Assembly: GCA_001880285.1 (NCBI GenBank)
Contig: CP016269.1
Location: forward strand, 124,001 to 188,000
Origin: Flavobacteriaceae bacterium UJ101
GTDB lineage: Bacteria > Bacteroidota > Bacteroidia > Flavobacteriales > UJ101
Length of the DNA: 64,000 nucleotides
Direction: 5' to 3'
In this document: one piece after another, positions 7,641-16,240 of the stretch
Position numbering within the stretch: the first letter of the stretch is position 1
Layout of the letters: each line of letters opens with the position of its first letter
The notes under the pieces: model-generated
The model's input: only the letters and a program-made list of their open reading frames with translations
Databases searched by the model: none
Told to the model about the DNA's origin: nothing
Translations under genes and position numbers: made by a program

Positions 7641-9686
7641 TTAATTGGAATCATAATTTTTCCCATTTTTTAAAACCACTACACTTCTCGAACATACTTT
7701 ATATATATGATTTTGAACAATAGAATTTGTTTGTACCTCTAAAGAAGTATCGATCAACCGCTGCCATTTATATTCTTTAGGTAAATCAAACTCTAAATCT
7801 TCCCAAAAAGAATTAAAAATGATGAAAAAATGATTTTTTGTTATAGGATTTATAAACTCACATGCTAATGACCTCGATTCTTTACTCCAATCAGGCTGAT
7901 TACTTTTTTGCCCATGCCAAATTACATAAGGACGATCTTCTTTCTTTTCAGAATTGATATATTCTTCTACGTTAAACAATTTATAATTCTTTGAAATCGC
8001 TATAATTTGTTTTGTAAAATCTACAATCTCCTTATTTTTTTCTATATCATCCCAATTTAACCATGAAATTTCGTTATCCTGACAATAAGCATTATTATTT
8101 CCTCTCTGAGTTCTTCTCATTTCATCTCCCATCAATAACATGGGAGTTCCCTGAGATAGAAATAAAATGGTTAAAAAATTTTTAATTTGCTTCTTTCGTA
8201 GCTTTTTTATTTTTGTATTATCTGTTTCACCTTCTACTCCACAATTCCAACTTTCATTATGGTTATGTCCATCTCGATTATCTTCTCCATTTTCTATATT
8301 ATGTTTTTCATTATATGAAACTAAATCATTCAATGTAAAACCGTCATGACACGTTATAAAATGTATACTTCTATCAGGAACAAACTCATGATGACGTCCT
8401 TTTAATATATCTTGACTGCCTAAAATTCGAGATGCTAATACTGAAACCATTCCTTCATTACTTTTAACAAATTTTCTAATATCATCTCGATAATTGGCAT
8501 TCCATATCGCCCAACGATCTCCTGAAAAGTTAGAAACTTGATACAAACCAGCAGCATCCCAAGGTTCTGCAATTAATTTCGTATTAGCTAAAATAGGATT
8601 TGATTCAATAGACCATAAAACAGGAGGATTATACATTGGAGTTCCATCTTCATCTCGTGATAAAATAGATGCTAAATCAAATCTGAAACCATCTACATGC
8701 ATTTCCTGAACCCAATACTCTAGTGAATTATATATCATTCTTCTAACAACTGAATGATTAGCATTCAAAGTATTACCACAACCTGAGTAATCTTTATTTT
8801 CTCCTTTTTCATCCAATATATAGTAAGAATAGTTCGAAAATCCTCTTAAATTATACGTCGGTCCATTATAATCTGCTTCTGCAGTATGATTATATACAAC
8901 ATCCAAAATAACCTCTATACCAGCACGATGTAATTCTCGAACCATTGTTTTAAATTCATTAATCATTTCTTGAGGTTCATTTGATTCACAGAAAGATGGG
9001 TGTGGAGCAAAAAAATTAATAGGAGAATACCCCCAATAATTTGTTTTACCCTCTGGAGCATCTTGTTCATCAAAGGCAAAAACAGGTAATAATTCTACTG
9101 CTGTGATTCCTAATGATTTTAAATAAGGGATTTTTTCAATCACTCCCGCAAAAGTTCCTCTTTTATTTTCAGATACTTTACTACTTGGATGTTTAGTAAA
9201 ACCACCTACATGCATTTCATAAATAACCAATGTTGTCTGTGGATTATTAGGAAAATATACTCCTTGCCAATCAAAATAATTTTCAACAACAGCCGATTTT
9301 AAACATACTTTTAAATTACATTTTCCATATTCAGAAGCTAATCGCCGATCATAATTACCTACAATTGCTTTTCCATAAGGATCAGTTAATACCTTCGAGG
9401 AATCGAACCTTCGACCTCTATCAGTATTTAAATCTCCTTCTACTCGATACCCATATAATTGATTTTTCTTTAATCCTTCAACAAAAATATGCCAATAATA
9501 AAAGGTTTTGTTTTTTTTAGAATCCAATGCGATTACAGTAGGATTTTCATCATCTTCATGAGAAAAAAGCAATAATTCTATACATTTTGCTTCTGGAGAA
9601 AACACACAAAAATTAACCCCTTCATCAGACAATGTTGCTCCCAGTGGATTTGATTCTCCTTTCTGTATACTATAGTTATGATTCAT
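7641..9686 (-). CDS. glgX: Glycogen debranching enzyme, GlgX/isoamylase type (GH13)
   Basis: The 681-residue protein hydrolyses alpha-1,6 branches of glycogen or limit dextrins. An N-terminal CBM48-like domain (NPLGATLSDEGVNFCVFSP) precedes the GH13 barrel with its conserved regions in order: DVVYNHTAE, GFRFDLAS (nucleophile Asp), LIAEPWDA (acid/base Glu) and ITCHDGFTL. The start at 9686 (MNHNYSIQKG) is an ATG; the frame opens five codons earlier at a TTG overlapping the gldA stop. No other glycogen genes are near, so it may act on imported or stored glucan made elsewhere. It follows gldA by 11 bases and may be co-transcribed. Confidence 0.92.
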   Translation of the reverse strand: MNHNYSIQKGESNPLGATLSDEGVNFCVFSPEAKCIELLLFSHEDDENPTVIALDSKKNKTFYYWHIFVEGLKKNQLYGYRVEGDLNTDRGRRFDSSKVLTDPYGKAIVGNYDRRLASEYGKCNLKVCLKSAVVENYFDWQGVYFPNNPQTTLVIYEMHVGGFTKHPSSKVSENKRGTFAGVIEKIPYLKSLGITAVELLPVFAFDEQDAPEGKTNYWGYSPINFFAPHPSFCESNEPQEMINEFKTMVRELHRAGIEVILDVVYNHTAEADYNGPTYNLRGFSNYSYYILDEKGENKDYSGCGNTLNANHSVVRRMIYNSLEYWVQEMHVDGFRFDLASILSRDEDGTPMYNPPVLWSIESNPILANTKLIAEPWDAAGLYQVSNFSGDRWAIWNANYRDDIRKFVKSNEGMVSVLASRILGSQDILKGRHHEFVPDRSIHFITCHDGFTLNDLVSYNEKHNIENGEDNRDGHNHNESWNCGVEGETDNTKIKKLRKKQIKNFLTILFLSQGTPMLLMGDEMRRTQRGNNNAYCQDNEISWLNWDDIEKNKEIVDFTKQIIAISKNYKLFNVEEYINSEKKEDRPYVIWHGQKSNQPDWSKESRSLACEFINPITKNHFFIIFNSFWEDLEFDLPKEYKWQRLIDTSLEVQTNSIVQNHIYKVCSRSVVVLKNGKNYDSN

Positions 9687-9697
9687 AAACGTAATAA

Positions 9698-10390
9698 TCA
9701 AATATTGGTTAACTGATAAAAAGCTTTTTCAACAGATCCGTATTCTTGTCTTATTTCTTCTAAAGAAGTATTTTTTAATAATATTCCTTTATTTAAAATA
9801 AGAACCTGATCACAAATTGCTTCTACCTCTTGCATAATATGTGTTGAAATTAGAATGGTCTTATCTTTACCAAAATTTTTAATTAAATTCCTAATTTCTA
9901 AAATCTGATTAGGATCTAGACCTGTTGTAGGTTCATCTAGTATCAAAACATCTGGATTATGAATCATGGCTTGAGCTAAACCTACTCTTTGACGATAGCC
10001 TTTCGAAAGCATTTTTATCTTTTTATGTTGTTCTAATGATAAACTTGTTTTTTCAACAATATCTTTAACATAAGATTTAGGGATTTTTCGAATTCCCGCA
10101 ACGTATTCTAAATATTCTTTTACATACAAATCTAAATACAACGGATTATGTTCAGGTAGATAGCCTACTTTCTTCTTTATTTCCTCAGGATTTTTCGAAA
10201 CATCAATCCCTGAAACGATAACTTCTCCTGAAGTTTTATTTGAAAAAGTAGTTAAAATTTTCATCAAAGAAGATTTCCCAGCCCCGTTTGGTCCTAATAA
10301 CGCTACAATACCTTTTGCTTCAAAAGATATCTCATTTAAAACCACTTGTTTTTCTATTATTTTAGAAAGATTAGAAACTTTTATAGACAT
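9698..10390 (-). CDS. gldA: ABC transporter ATP-binding protein, GldA-like
   Basis: This 230-residue ATPase has Walker A GPNGAGKSS, the signature LSKGYRQRVGLAQA and Walker B LILDEPTTGLDP. The segment VGYLPEHNPLYLDLYVKEYL closely matches GldA, the ATPase of the GldAFG transporter needed for gliding in some Flavobacterium species. No GldF/GldG permease gene is adjacent, so a motility role is uncertain; GldA homologues also occur in non-gliding flavobacteria. The gene runs divergently from the ribosomal-protein operon. Confidence 0.75.
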   Translation of the reverse strand: MSIKVSNLSKIIEKQVVLNEISFEAKGIVALLGPNGAGKSSLMKILTTFSNKTSGEVIVSGIDVSKNPEEIKKKVGYLPEHNPLYLDLYVKEYLEYVAGIRKIPKSYVKDIVEKTSLSLEQHKKIKMLSKGYRQRVGLAQAMIHNPDVLILDEPTTGLDPNQILEIRNLIKNFGKDKTILISTHIMQEVEAICDQVLILNKGILLKNTSLEEIRQEYGSVEKAFYQLTNI

Positions 10391-10483
10391 AAAGCAAAGA
10401 TATAAATTGTAAAGTAATAACGAAAAAGTAAAAAGTAGAGTAAAAAAGAGGTTTTTATTAACCTATTTTTGTTTATAACTTAT

Positions 10484-10514
10484 TTTGTCAAATCAAATGA
10501 AATCACTAAATTTG
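10484..10514 (+). promoter_or_regulatory. Consensus promoter of the rplM-rpsI operon
   Basis: TTTG at 10484-10487, a 19-base spacer and TAAATTTG at 10507-10514 give a full match to the bacteroidete promoter. The predicted transcript starts about 40 bases before rplM. Confidence 0.75.
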
Positions 10515-10559
10515 CGGGCTCGATAAAGAGTTTATGTATAATTTATAATTAAAAACGAA

Positions 10560-11015
10560 GTGAACACATTAAGTTACAAAACAATTTCGATTAACAAAGC
10601 CAATGCTGATAAACAGTGGGTTGTTGTTGATGCAGAAGGAGAAACTTTGGGTCGCTTAGCTTCAAAAGTTGCAAAACTTATTAGAGGTAAGTACAAACCA
10701 AGTTTTACTCCACATGCTGACTGTGGTGACAACGTAATCGTTGTTAACGCTGAGAAAATTCAATTAACAGGGAATAAGTGGACAGACAAAGTATATGTTC
10801 GTCATACTAATTATCCAGGAGGACAACGTTTTTTAACTGCACAACAAATGCATGATAAAGACAACCGTCGTTTAATTGAAAAAGCAGTAAAAGGGATGTT
10901 ACCTAAAAACAAATTAGGAAGAGCAATCCATAAAAACCTTCATGTTTTTGCAGGAGCAGAACATACACATGAGGCACAGAAACCAACAACAATCAATTTA
11001 AAAGATTTAAAGTAG
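10560..11015 (+). CDS. rplM: Large-subunit ribosomal protein L13 (uL13)
   Basis: The 151-residue protein carries the L13 hallmarks WVVVDAEGETLGRLASKVA, RGKYKPSFTPH and GMLPKNKLGR. It starts with GTG (VNTLSYKT...), the position that aligns with flavobacterial L13 N-termini; no ATG is available nearby. It is an early assembly protein of the 50S subunit. rpsI begins one base after its stop, the usual L13-S9 pair, and both follow the promoter at 10484. Confidence 0.97.
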   Translation: MNTLSYKTISINKANADKQWVVVDAEGETLGRLASKVAKLIRGKYKPSFTPHADCGDNVIVVNAEKIQLTGNKWTDKVYVRHTNYPGGQRFLTAQQMHDKDNRRLIEKAVKGMLPKNKLGRAIHKNLHVFAGAEHTHEAQKPTTINLKDLK

Positions 11016-11016
11016 T

Positions 11017-11403
11017 ATGGAAATAGTACACAAAATCGGAAGAAGAAAAAACGCAGTAGCTCGTATTTATATGAGTGAAGGAAACGGTACTGTAACTGTA
11101 AATGGAAAAGACTATAAACAATATTTTCCTACAGAAGTAATGCAGTATAAAGTTCAACAACCTTTTGCTTTAACTGAAAACGTTGATAAATATGACGTAA
11201 AAGTTAATGTATTTGGAGGTGGAACTACAGGACAAGTAGAAGCTATTCGTTTGGCAATTTCAAGAGCATTATGTGAAATTGATCAAGAAAATAGAAAAAC
11301 TTTAAAACCAGAAGGATTATTAACTCGTGATCCAAGAATGGTAGAACGTAAGAAATTTGGACAAAAGAAAGCTCGTAAAAAATTCCAATTCTCAAAACGT
11401 TAA
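11017..11403 (+). CDS. rpsI: Small-subunit ribosomal protein S9 (uS9)
   Basis: The 128-residue protein shows KIGRRKNAVARIYM at the N-terminus, the VFGGGTTGQ turn and the basic C-terminal tail KKFGQKKARKKFQFSKR, which reaches the decoding site of the 30S subunit. It has full length for the family and is co-transcribed with rplM. Confidence 0.97.
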   Translation: MEIVHKIGRRKNAVARIYMSEGNGTVTVNGKDYKQYFPTEVMQYKVQQPFALTENVDKYDVKVNVFGGGTTGQVEAIRLAISRALCEIDQENRKTLKPEGLLTRDPRMVERKKFGQKKARKKFQFSKR

Positions 11404-11437
11404 TTATTATCAATTTGCCGCATAAATTTAGCATCCA

Positions 11438-11473
11438 AATTGTTAAGGTCGATTCTATCGCCACTTATCAATT
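11438..11473 (+). promoter_or_regulatory. Hairpin in the rpsI-rpsB intergenic region, possible rpsB leader
   Basis: AATTGTTAAG (11438-11447) pairs with CTTATCAATT (11464-11473) with one mismatch and a 16-base GC-containing loop. There is no U-tract, so it is not a terminator. It could be a 5' UTR structure controlling S2 synthesis. No consensus promoter was seen in this 107-base gap. Confidence 0.3.
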
Positions 11474-11510
11474 GATTGCGTAAGCGGAACGTAAATTAAA
11501 ACATTTAAAA

Positions 11511-12344
11511 ATGGCAAAAGTAGAAGTAAAACAATTATTAGACGCAGGTGTACACTTCGGACACTTAACGCGTAAATGGAATCCAAACATGGCTCCTTAT
11601 ATCTTCATGGAGAAAAATGGAATCCACATTATAGATTTACATAAAACAGCTGCAAAATTAGACGAAGCGAACAGTGCTTTATCTAAAATTGCCGCATCAG
11701 GAAGAAAAATCCTTTTCGTTGCAACGAAAAAACAAGCAAAAGATATTGTATCTGATTATGCTGGAAATGTGAATATGCCTTACATCACAGAAAGATGGCC
11801 AGGAGGTATGTTAACCAACTTTGTTACCATCCGTAAGGCTGTTAAAAAGATGAACCACATTGACCGTATGAAGAAAGATGGATCTTTTGATTCTTTATCG
11901 AAAAAAGAAAAATTACAAATCAACCGTCAACGTGCTAAATTAGAAAAGAACTTAGGTTCAATTTCTGATATGACTCGTTTACCAGGTGCTATTTTCTTAG
12001 TTGATGTAAAACGTGAACACATCGCACTAGCAGAAGCTAACAAATTAAATATCCCTGTATTTGCTATGGTTGATACAAACTCTGACCCAAGAGACATCCA
12101 CTTCCCTATTCCAGCAAATGATGACGCAACAAAATCAATTGATATCATCATGAAGAGTGTTACTGAAGCTGTAGCGAATGGATTATCTCAAAGAAAAGCT
12201 GAAAAAGAAGCTCAAAAGGCTGAAAAAGAAGCAAAACAAATGGAAGCTGAGAAAAAAGAAACTCCAAAAGCTGAGGTAACACCTGAAGCTCCAAAAGTAG
12301 AAGAAGCTCCAGCTCCAACAACAGAGAAAAATAACGAAGCTTAA
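11511..12344 (+). CDS. rpsB: Small-subunit ribosomal protein S2 (uS2)
   Basis: The 277-residue protein has the S2 signature motifs LLDAGVHFGHLTRKWNPNM at the N-terminus and DTNSDPRDIHFPIPANDD in the C-terminal half. After about residue 230 it adds a Lys/Glu/Ala/Pro-rich tail (KAEKEAQKAEKEA ... EAPAPTTEKNNEA) that is longer than in E. coli S2 and probably unstructured; such tails are common in Bacteroidota. It sits in the usual order before tsf. Confidence 0.97.
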   Translation: MAKVEVKQLLDAGVHFGHLTRKWNPNMAPYIFMEKNGIHIIDLHKTAAKLDEANSALSKIAASGRKILFVATKKQAKDIVSDYAGNVNMPYITERWPGGMLTNFVTIRKAVKKMNHIDRMKKDGSFDSLSKKEKLQINRQRAKLEKNLGSISDMTRLPGAIFLVDVKREHIALAEANKLNIPVFAMVDTNSDPRDIHFPIPANDDATKSIDIIMKSVTEAVANGLSQRKAEKEAQKAEKEAKQMEAEKKETPKAEVTPEAPKVEEAPAPTTEKNNEA

Positions 12345-12407
12345 AAAAATGTAATTACATAATTAAAAGTTATCTATTGTAACTTCTAAATTTGTAATTA
12401 AAAAATA

Positions 12408-12450
12408 AAAGTAGTTCATAAGCTTCACAGTTTTTGAACTACTTTGTCTT
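12408..12450 (+). terminator. Hairpin with U-tract between rpsB and tsf
   Basis: An 11-bp stem (12408-12418 with 12435-12445) with a 16-base loop is followed by GTCTTTT. It would end or attenuate the rpsB transcript 35 bases before tsf. Confidence 0.6.
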
Positions 12451-12484
12451 TTAAATAAATTGTTTAATACAAAAAAATAATACA

Positions 12485-13438
12485 ATGGTTAAAATTACCG
12501 CTGCAGAAGTAAGTAAATTAAGAAAAAGTACTGGTGCAGGTATGATGGCTTGTAAAAAAGCATTAGTTGAAGCCGAAGGAGATTTCGATAAAGCAATTGA
12601 AATTCTTAGAAAAAATGGTTTAAAAAACGTTGCTAAGCGAGATGATAACGAAACTTCTGAAGGAGTTACTATTGCTAAAATAAATGATGATGCAACATCA
12701 GGTGTAATTGTTTCTTTAAACTGTGAAACTGAGCCTGTAACCAATACAGATCAATTTGTTGCATTAAAAGAAGCAATTGAAAATGTTGCACTAAATAGTA
12801 ACACAAAAGAAGAATTATTAGCTCAAACTGTTAATGGGAAAACCATTTCTGAAATGATTGATGATATTCGTATCGCCATTCAAGAAAACATTAACGTTGC
12901 ACAATATGCTCGTATAGATGCTCCTTTCATTGGAGGTTATACTCACGGTGGAAAAATTTCTGCTGTTGTAGGTCTTAATCAAAAAAATGAAGAGGTTGGA
13001 AAAGATTTAGCAATGCAAGTTGCTTCAATGAATCCTACATCTCTTTCTTATAAAGATTTAGATCCTACTTATGTAGCTAATGAAACAGAAGCAAGAATTG
13101 TAGCAATTAAAAAAGATAACGAAGAATTAGCTCGACTAGGAAAACCATTAAAAAATATTCCTCAGTTTATTTCTAGATCTCAATTATCTGATGAAGTGAT
13201 CGCTCAAGCTGAAGAAAATATTAAAGCTGAATTAAAAGCTGAAGGAAAACCAGAAGCTATTTTTGATAAAATTGTTCCTGGAAAACTTCAGCGATTTATC
13301 TCTGATAATACATCTTTAGATAAAGAACAATGCTTATTAGATCAAGATTTTATTAAAGACGAAAAGAAAACAGTTCAAGATTATGTTTCTGCAAGTAACG
13401 TAGAAATTATTGGTTTTAAACGTGTTTCTTTAAGTTAA
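12485..13438 (+). CDS. tsf: Elongation factor Ts
   Basis: The 317-residue protein recycles EF-Tu by exchanging GDP for GTP. The N-terminal UBA-like domain reads AAEVSKLRKSTGAGMMACKKAL, followed by the family core with ISLNCETEP-type VSLNCETEPVTNTDQF (contacts to EF-Tu) and the dimerization-like region. The length is normal for Bacteroidota, longer than the 283 residues in E. coli. It is separated from rpsB by a terminator-like hairpin and followed by a strong terminator. Confidence 0.96.
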   Translation: MVKITAAEVSKLRKSTGAGMMACKKALVEAEGDFDKAIEILRKNGLKNVAKRDDNETSEGVTIAKINDDATSGVIVSLNCETEPVTNTDQFVALKEAIENVALNSNTKEELLAQTVNGKTISEMIDDIRIAIQENINVAQYARIDAPFIGGYTHGGKISAVVGLNQKNEEVGKDLAMQVASMNPTSLSYKDLDPTYVANETEARIVAIKKDNEELARLGKPLKNIPQFISRSQLSDEVIAQAEENIKAELKAEGKPEAIFDKIVPGKLQRFISDNTSLDKEQCLLDQDFIKDEKKTVQDYVSASNVEIIGFKRVSLS

Positions 13439-13450
13439 GAAATTCTTTAT

Positions 13451-13493
13451 ATAAAAATAGCCCTTTATAAAACATATATAGGGCTATTTTTAT
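13451..13493 (+). terminator. Terminator after tsf (bidirectional)
   Basis: A 14-bp perfect stem (13451-13464 with 13480-13493) flanked by A-rich and U-rich sides lies between the convergent tsf and kinase genes and can serve both. Confidence 0.85.
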
Positions 13494-13517
13494 ATTGTAA
13501 ATTTCAAATTACTTCTA

Positions 13518-14288
13518 TCAACTATATTCTCTCCCTAAAAATTTTGCTTTAAAATGCATTCTTCTTTGATAACTTTTTTGAAAATCATCACTAGCATTTT
13601 TCATTAAATTATAAATTTCTTCTGAAGGTTTATTTATTATTTGAGCATATTCATCACTCATAATGCGAATCATATCATCCTTGGCAGACAATTTTCTAAA
13701 ATTTGCCATACGGTCTTCAAGATTCATTTCTTTAAAATCCATACGGTTTAAATCAATCAAATAAAAATCGTACGTTTTATTTTCCTTTTCAATAATTAAC
13801 GTGTTCCCTGGTGAATGATCTAGAAAATCAATTTGATTTTCATGTAATTGGTATGTAAAATGAGTAAATTGTTTTAAAATATTCACTCTATCAGGAAAAT
13901 TTTCATTTAATAATTCTCTATATGTGAAATCGTAATCAACATGCCCTGAAATATAATAACTATTTGTAATTCCTAAACTATTAGAAAATTCTATATAAGC
14001 TATTGGAAGTGGTGTTAAAACCCCCGATTGTATTAACTTCCCTGCATTTTCATATGATCTTTTTGCCTTTGAAGGGCGAATATACGCATAAGAAAACTGG
14101 TTAATAAGATGTGGTTTTTTAAATGACTTAATATTAATCATTAAACCTGAAGACAATTTGAATTTCTTAATCAAATTCCGTTCCCCATCCATTACAATAT
14201 CACCTTGATCTGCAAAAGAATCTATAATACCTTTCAACTCTTTTTCAAAGGATTTATAATTGTTATGAATTACCCAGTTTTTCTTCAT
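13518..14288 (-). CDS. Lipopolysaccharide (Kdo/InaA family) kinase
   Basis: The 256-residue protein resembles Kdo/heptose kinases. The catalytic-loop segment FLDHSPGNTLI (Asp and Asn expected to bind phosphate and metal) and the later LIDLNRMDF (equivalent of DFG) match the InaA/KdkA/WaaP kinase pattern. It probably phosphorylates a Kdo or core sugar of lipid A-core on the cytoplasmic side. Its divergent neighbour is a GT9 heptosyltransferase-like gene, which supports an LPS-core role. The exact sugar acceptor cannot be read from the sequence. Confidence 0.75.
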   Translation of the reverse strand: MKKNWVIHNNYKSFEKELKGIIDSFADQGDIVMDGERNLIKKFKLSSGLMINIKSFKKPHLINQFSYAYIRPSKAKRSYENAGKLIQSGVLTPLPIAYIEFSNSLGITNSYYISGHVDYDFTYRELLNENFPDRVNILKQFTHFTYQLHENQIDFLDHSPGNTLIIEKENKTYDFYLIDLNRMDFKEMNLEDRMANFRKLSAKDDMIRIMSDEYAQIINKPSEEIYNLMKNASDDFQKSYQRRMHFKAKFLGREYS

Positions 14289-14340
14289 TAAAATTTTTTG
14301 CTAATTTAGAAAAATTATATTTGTAATAGAATACTTTTAG

Positions 14341-15411
14341 ATGAAAATACTTATTATACAAAATAAATATATGGGAGATGTTTTAATGGCCTCTACCCTT
14401 GCTAATAATTTAAAACGATTTAATTCTTCATTTAGTATTTATTTTCTATGCTACACCCATCATGCTCAAATTATTGCTACAAACCCTAATATTGATCAAA
14501 TCATCAAGGTAGAAGAAAAAAAACTTAAAACCTTTTCTGGTTTAATTCAAACTATTAATCACATCCGGAAAGAAAAATTTGATATACTAATCGATCCTTA
14601 TGAAAAAACACAAAGTAAACTCATTAGTAAATTTTCGAGTATTCCTATGAGAATTTCATATCCTAAAAAAGATTTTTTTGGAAATTATACCCATGTTATT
14701 AATCCTAAATCTATATCAAAAACATCTGCTGGACTAGCTTTAGACAACAGGTTGGCTCTTATCGATCCTATTATTGACTCTTCTTTTCAAAAAGATTACA
14801 TTCATCCTTTATTTTTAAAAAAAGAAGAAATTGATCATGGAGAAAAAATTTTAAAAGAAGGTAACATATCTTTTACTAAACCTATTGTAATGTTAGGTGT
14901 TTTAGGAAGCAAAGAAGAAAAAACTTACCCCTTATCTTACATGGGGCAAATTATTAATACCATTTTAGAAAATCGAGACATAGATGTTTTATTCAATTAT
15001 ATCCCTAAGCAAAAAGATCAAATTGATCTATTAATGAGCAGTATTGATCCAAAACATCATTCAAAAATCCATCTTAATATCATTGGTAAAAGCATTCGTG
15101 AATTTGCATCTATTATGTATCATTGCGATTTACATATATCTAATGAAGGTGGTGGTTGTCATATATCTAAAGCTTTAAACAAACCAACTTTCACTATCTT
15201 CTCACCTTATATTAAAGTAGAAGATTGGAATACTTTTTCTGACAATGAATTATTTAGCTATTCAGATTTAAAACAAATTAAACCTGAATTATTTGAAAAT
15301 GAAACCCAGAAACAATGGAGAAAAAGGAGTTTAGAGCTATATAAGGCTTATAAACCCATGTTAATTATAGCTAAAATCGAGAACTTTATGAAAAAACATT
15401 TAAAATTCTAG
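14341..15411 (+). CDS. Glycosyltransferase family 9 (heptosyltransferase-like)
   Basis: The 356-residue protein starts MKILIIQNKYMGDVLMAS, the GT9 N-terminal pattern, and has the C-terminal donor-site region CDLHISNEGGGCHISKAL, where GT9 enzymes hold the activated sugar (equivalent of the D-x-G-x-x-H-x-A segment). GT-B fold enzymes of this family add heptose or related sugars to LPS core. A -7 box TATATTTG (14316-14323) lies shortly before the start, without a well-spaced -33 element. It is divergent from the kinase gene and followed by a GT2 gene. Confidence 0.85.
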   Translation: MKILIIQNKYMGDVLMASTLANNLKRFNSSFSIYFLCYTHHAQIIATNPNIDQIIKVEEKKLKTFSGLIQTINHIRKEKFDILIDPYEKTQSKLISKFSSIPMRISYPKKDFFGNYTHVINPKSISKTSAGLALDNRLALIDPIIDSSFQKDYIHPLFLKKEEIDHGEKILKEGNISFTKPIVMLGVLGSKEEKTYPLSYMGQIINTILENRDIDVLFNYIPKQKDQIDLLMSSIDPKHHSKIHLNIIGKSIREFASIMYHCDLHISNEGGGCHISKALNKPTFTIFSPYIKVEDWNTFSDNELFSYSDLKQIKPELFENETQKQWRKRSLELYKAYKPMLIIAKIENFMKKHLKF

Positions 15412-15455
15412 TTTTCTTTTTTAAATTTGTATTTCCAAAACTATAAAATCATTTT

Positions 15456-16217
15456 TTGATACATAAGGGTCATAAAATATCAGCTTTACTCATCACATAT
15501 AATGAGTATGAAAACTTAGAAAAGTTACTTCCAAAACTTTGTTTTGCAGACGAAGTTATTATTGTCGATTCTTTTAGTGAAGATAAGTCTCAAGAATTGA
15601 TTTCTCAATTTCCCAAAGTTCAATTTGTACAACGAAAGTTTGATAATTTTTCATCTCAACGTAATTATGCAATAAGTTTAGCAAAAAATGAGTGGATTTT
15701 ATTTTTAGATGCTGATGAAGGATTACCTGAACAACTTATTGAAGAAGTAAAAACAATCACTTCAAATGATAAATCATCTTGTGATGCTTATTTTGTTTAT
15801 CGCAAATATCATTTTATGAATAAACATTTACGTTATTCTGGTTGGCAAAGTGACAAAGTGATTCGATTATTTAAAAAGAGTAAATGCAAGTACAAGGGAT
15901 ATGTACATGAACAGTTACAAGTAAATGGAACTACGGGTATATTAGAAACTCGTATTGAACATTATACCTATAAAAGCTTTGATCATTATGTATATAAATT
16001 ACATCAATACGCTGATTTAAAAGCTACAGAACTCCATAATCAAAACGTTTCTCCAGGAGCCTTTCATTATTTTTTTAAACCTGCCTATCGTTTTTTCAAT
16101 AGCTATTTCCTACGTTTAGGATTTTTAGATGGTTATGAAGGTTTAATTAATTGTATTACACAATCTTATGGTGTTTTTTTACGTTACGTGAAACTCAGAG
16201 AAATGGAGAGAAAATAA
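15456..16217 (+). CDS. Glycosyltransferase family 2, WaaE/KdtX-like
   Basis: The 253-residue protein has the GT2 start ISALLITYNEYENLEKLL, the VDSFSEDKSQE segment and FLDADEGLP, the metal-binding DxD, as in WaaE-type LPS-core glucosyltransferases (RNYAISLAKNEWILFLDADE). A start at TTG (15456) is assumed: a stop lies four codons upstream and the first in-frame ATG is far inside the catalytic domain. TAAATTTG at 15422-15429 could be its -7 box. It is probably part of core-oligosaccharide synthesis with the preceding GT9. Confidence 0.85.
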   Translation: MIHKGHKISALLITYNEYENLEKLLPKLCFADEVIIVDSFSEDKSQELISQFPKVQFVQRKFDNFSSQRNYAISLAKNEWILFLDADEGLPEQLIEEVKTITSNDKSSCDAYFVYRKYHFMNKHLRYSGWQSDKVIRLFKKSKCKYKGYVHEQLQVNGTTGILETRIEHYTYKSFDHYVYKLHQYADLKATELHNQNVSPGAFHYFFKPAYRFFNSYFLRLGFLDGYEGLINCITQSYGVFLRYVKLREMERK

Positions 16218-16240
16218 AAAGAGTTTAAAATAGGTCTTAA

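Noticed and set aside
9395-9425. tRNA T-arm-like sequence (GGTTCGATTCC) on the - strand
   Set aside because: It lies in frame inside the conserved GRRFDSSKV segment of glgX, and no acceptor stem or anticodon arm surrounds it.
12451-12744. 97-codon open frame opposite the start of tsf
   Set aside because: Antisense shadow of the conserved EF-Ts N-terminus; no plausible protein family.
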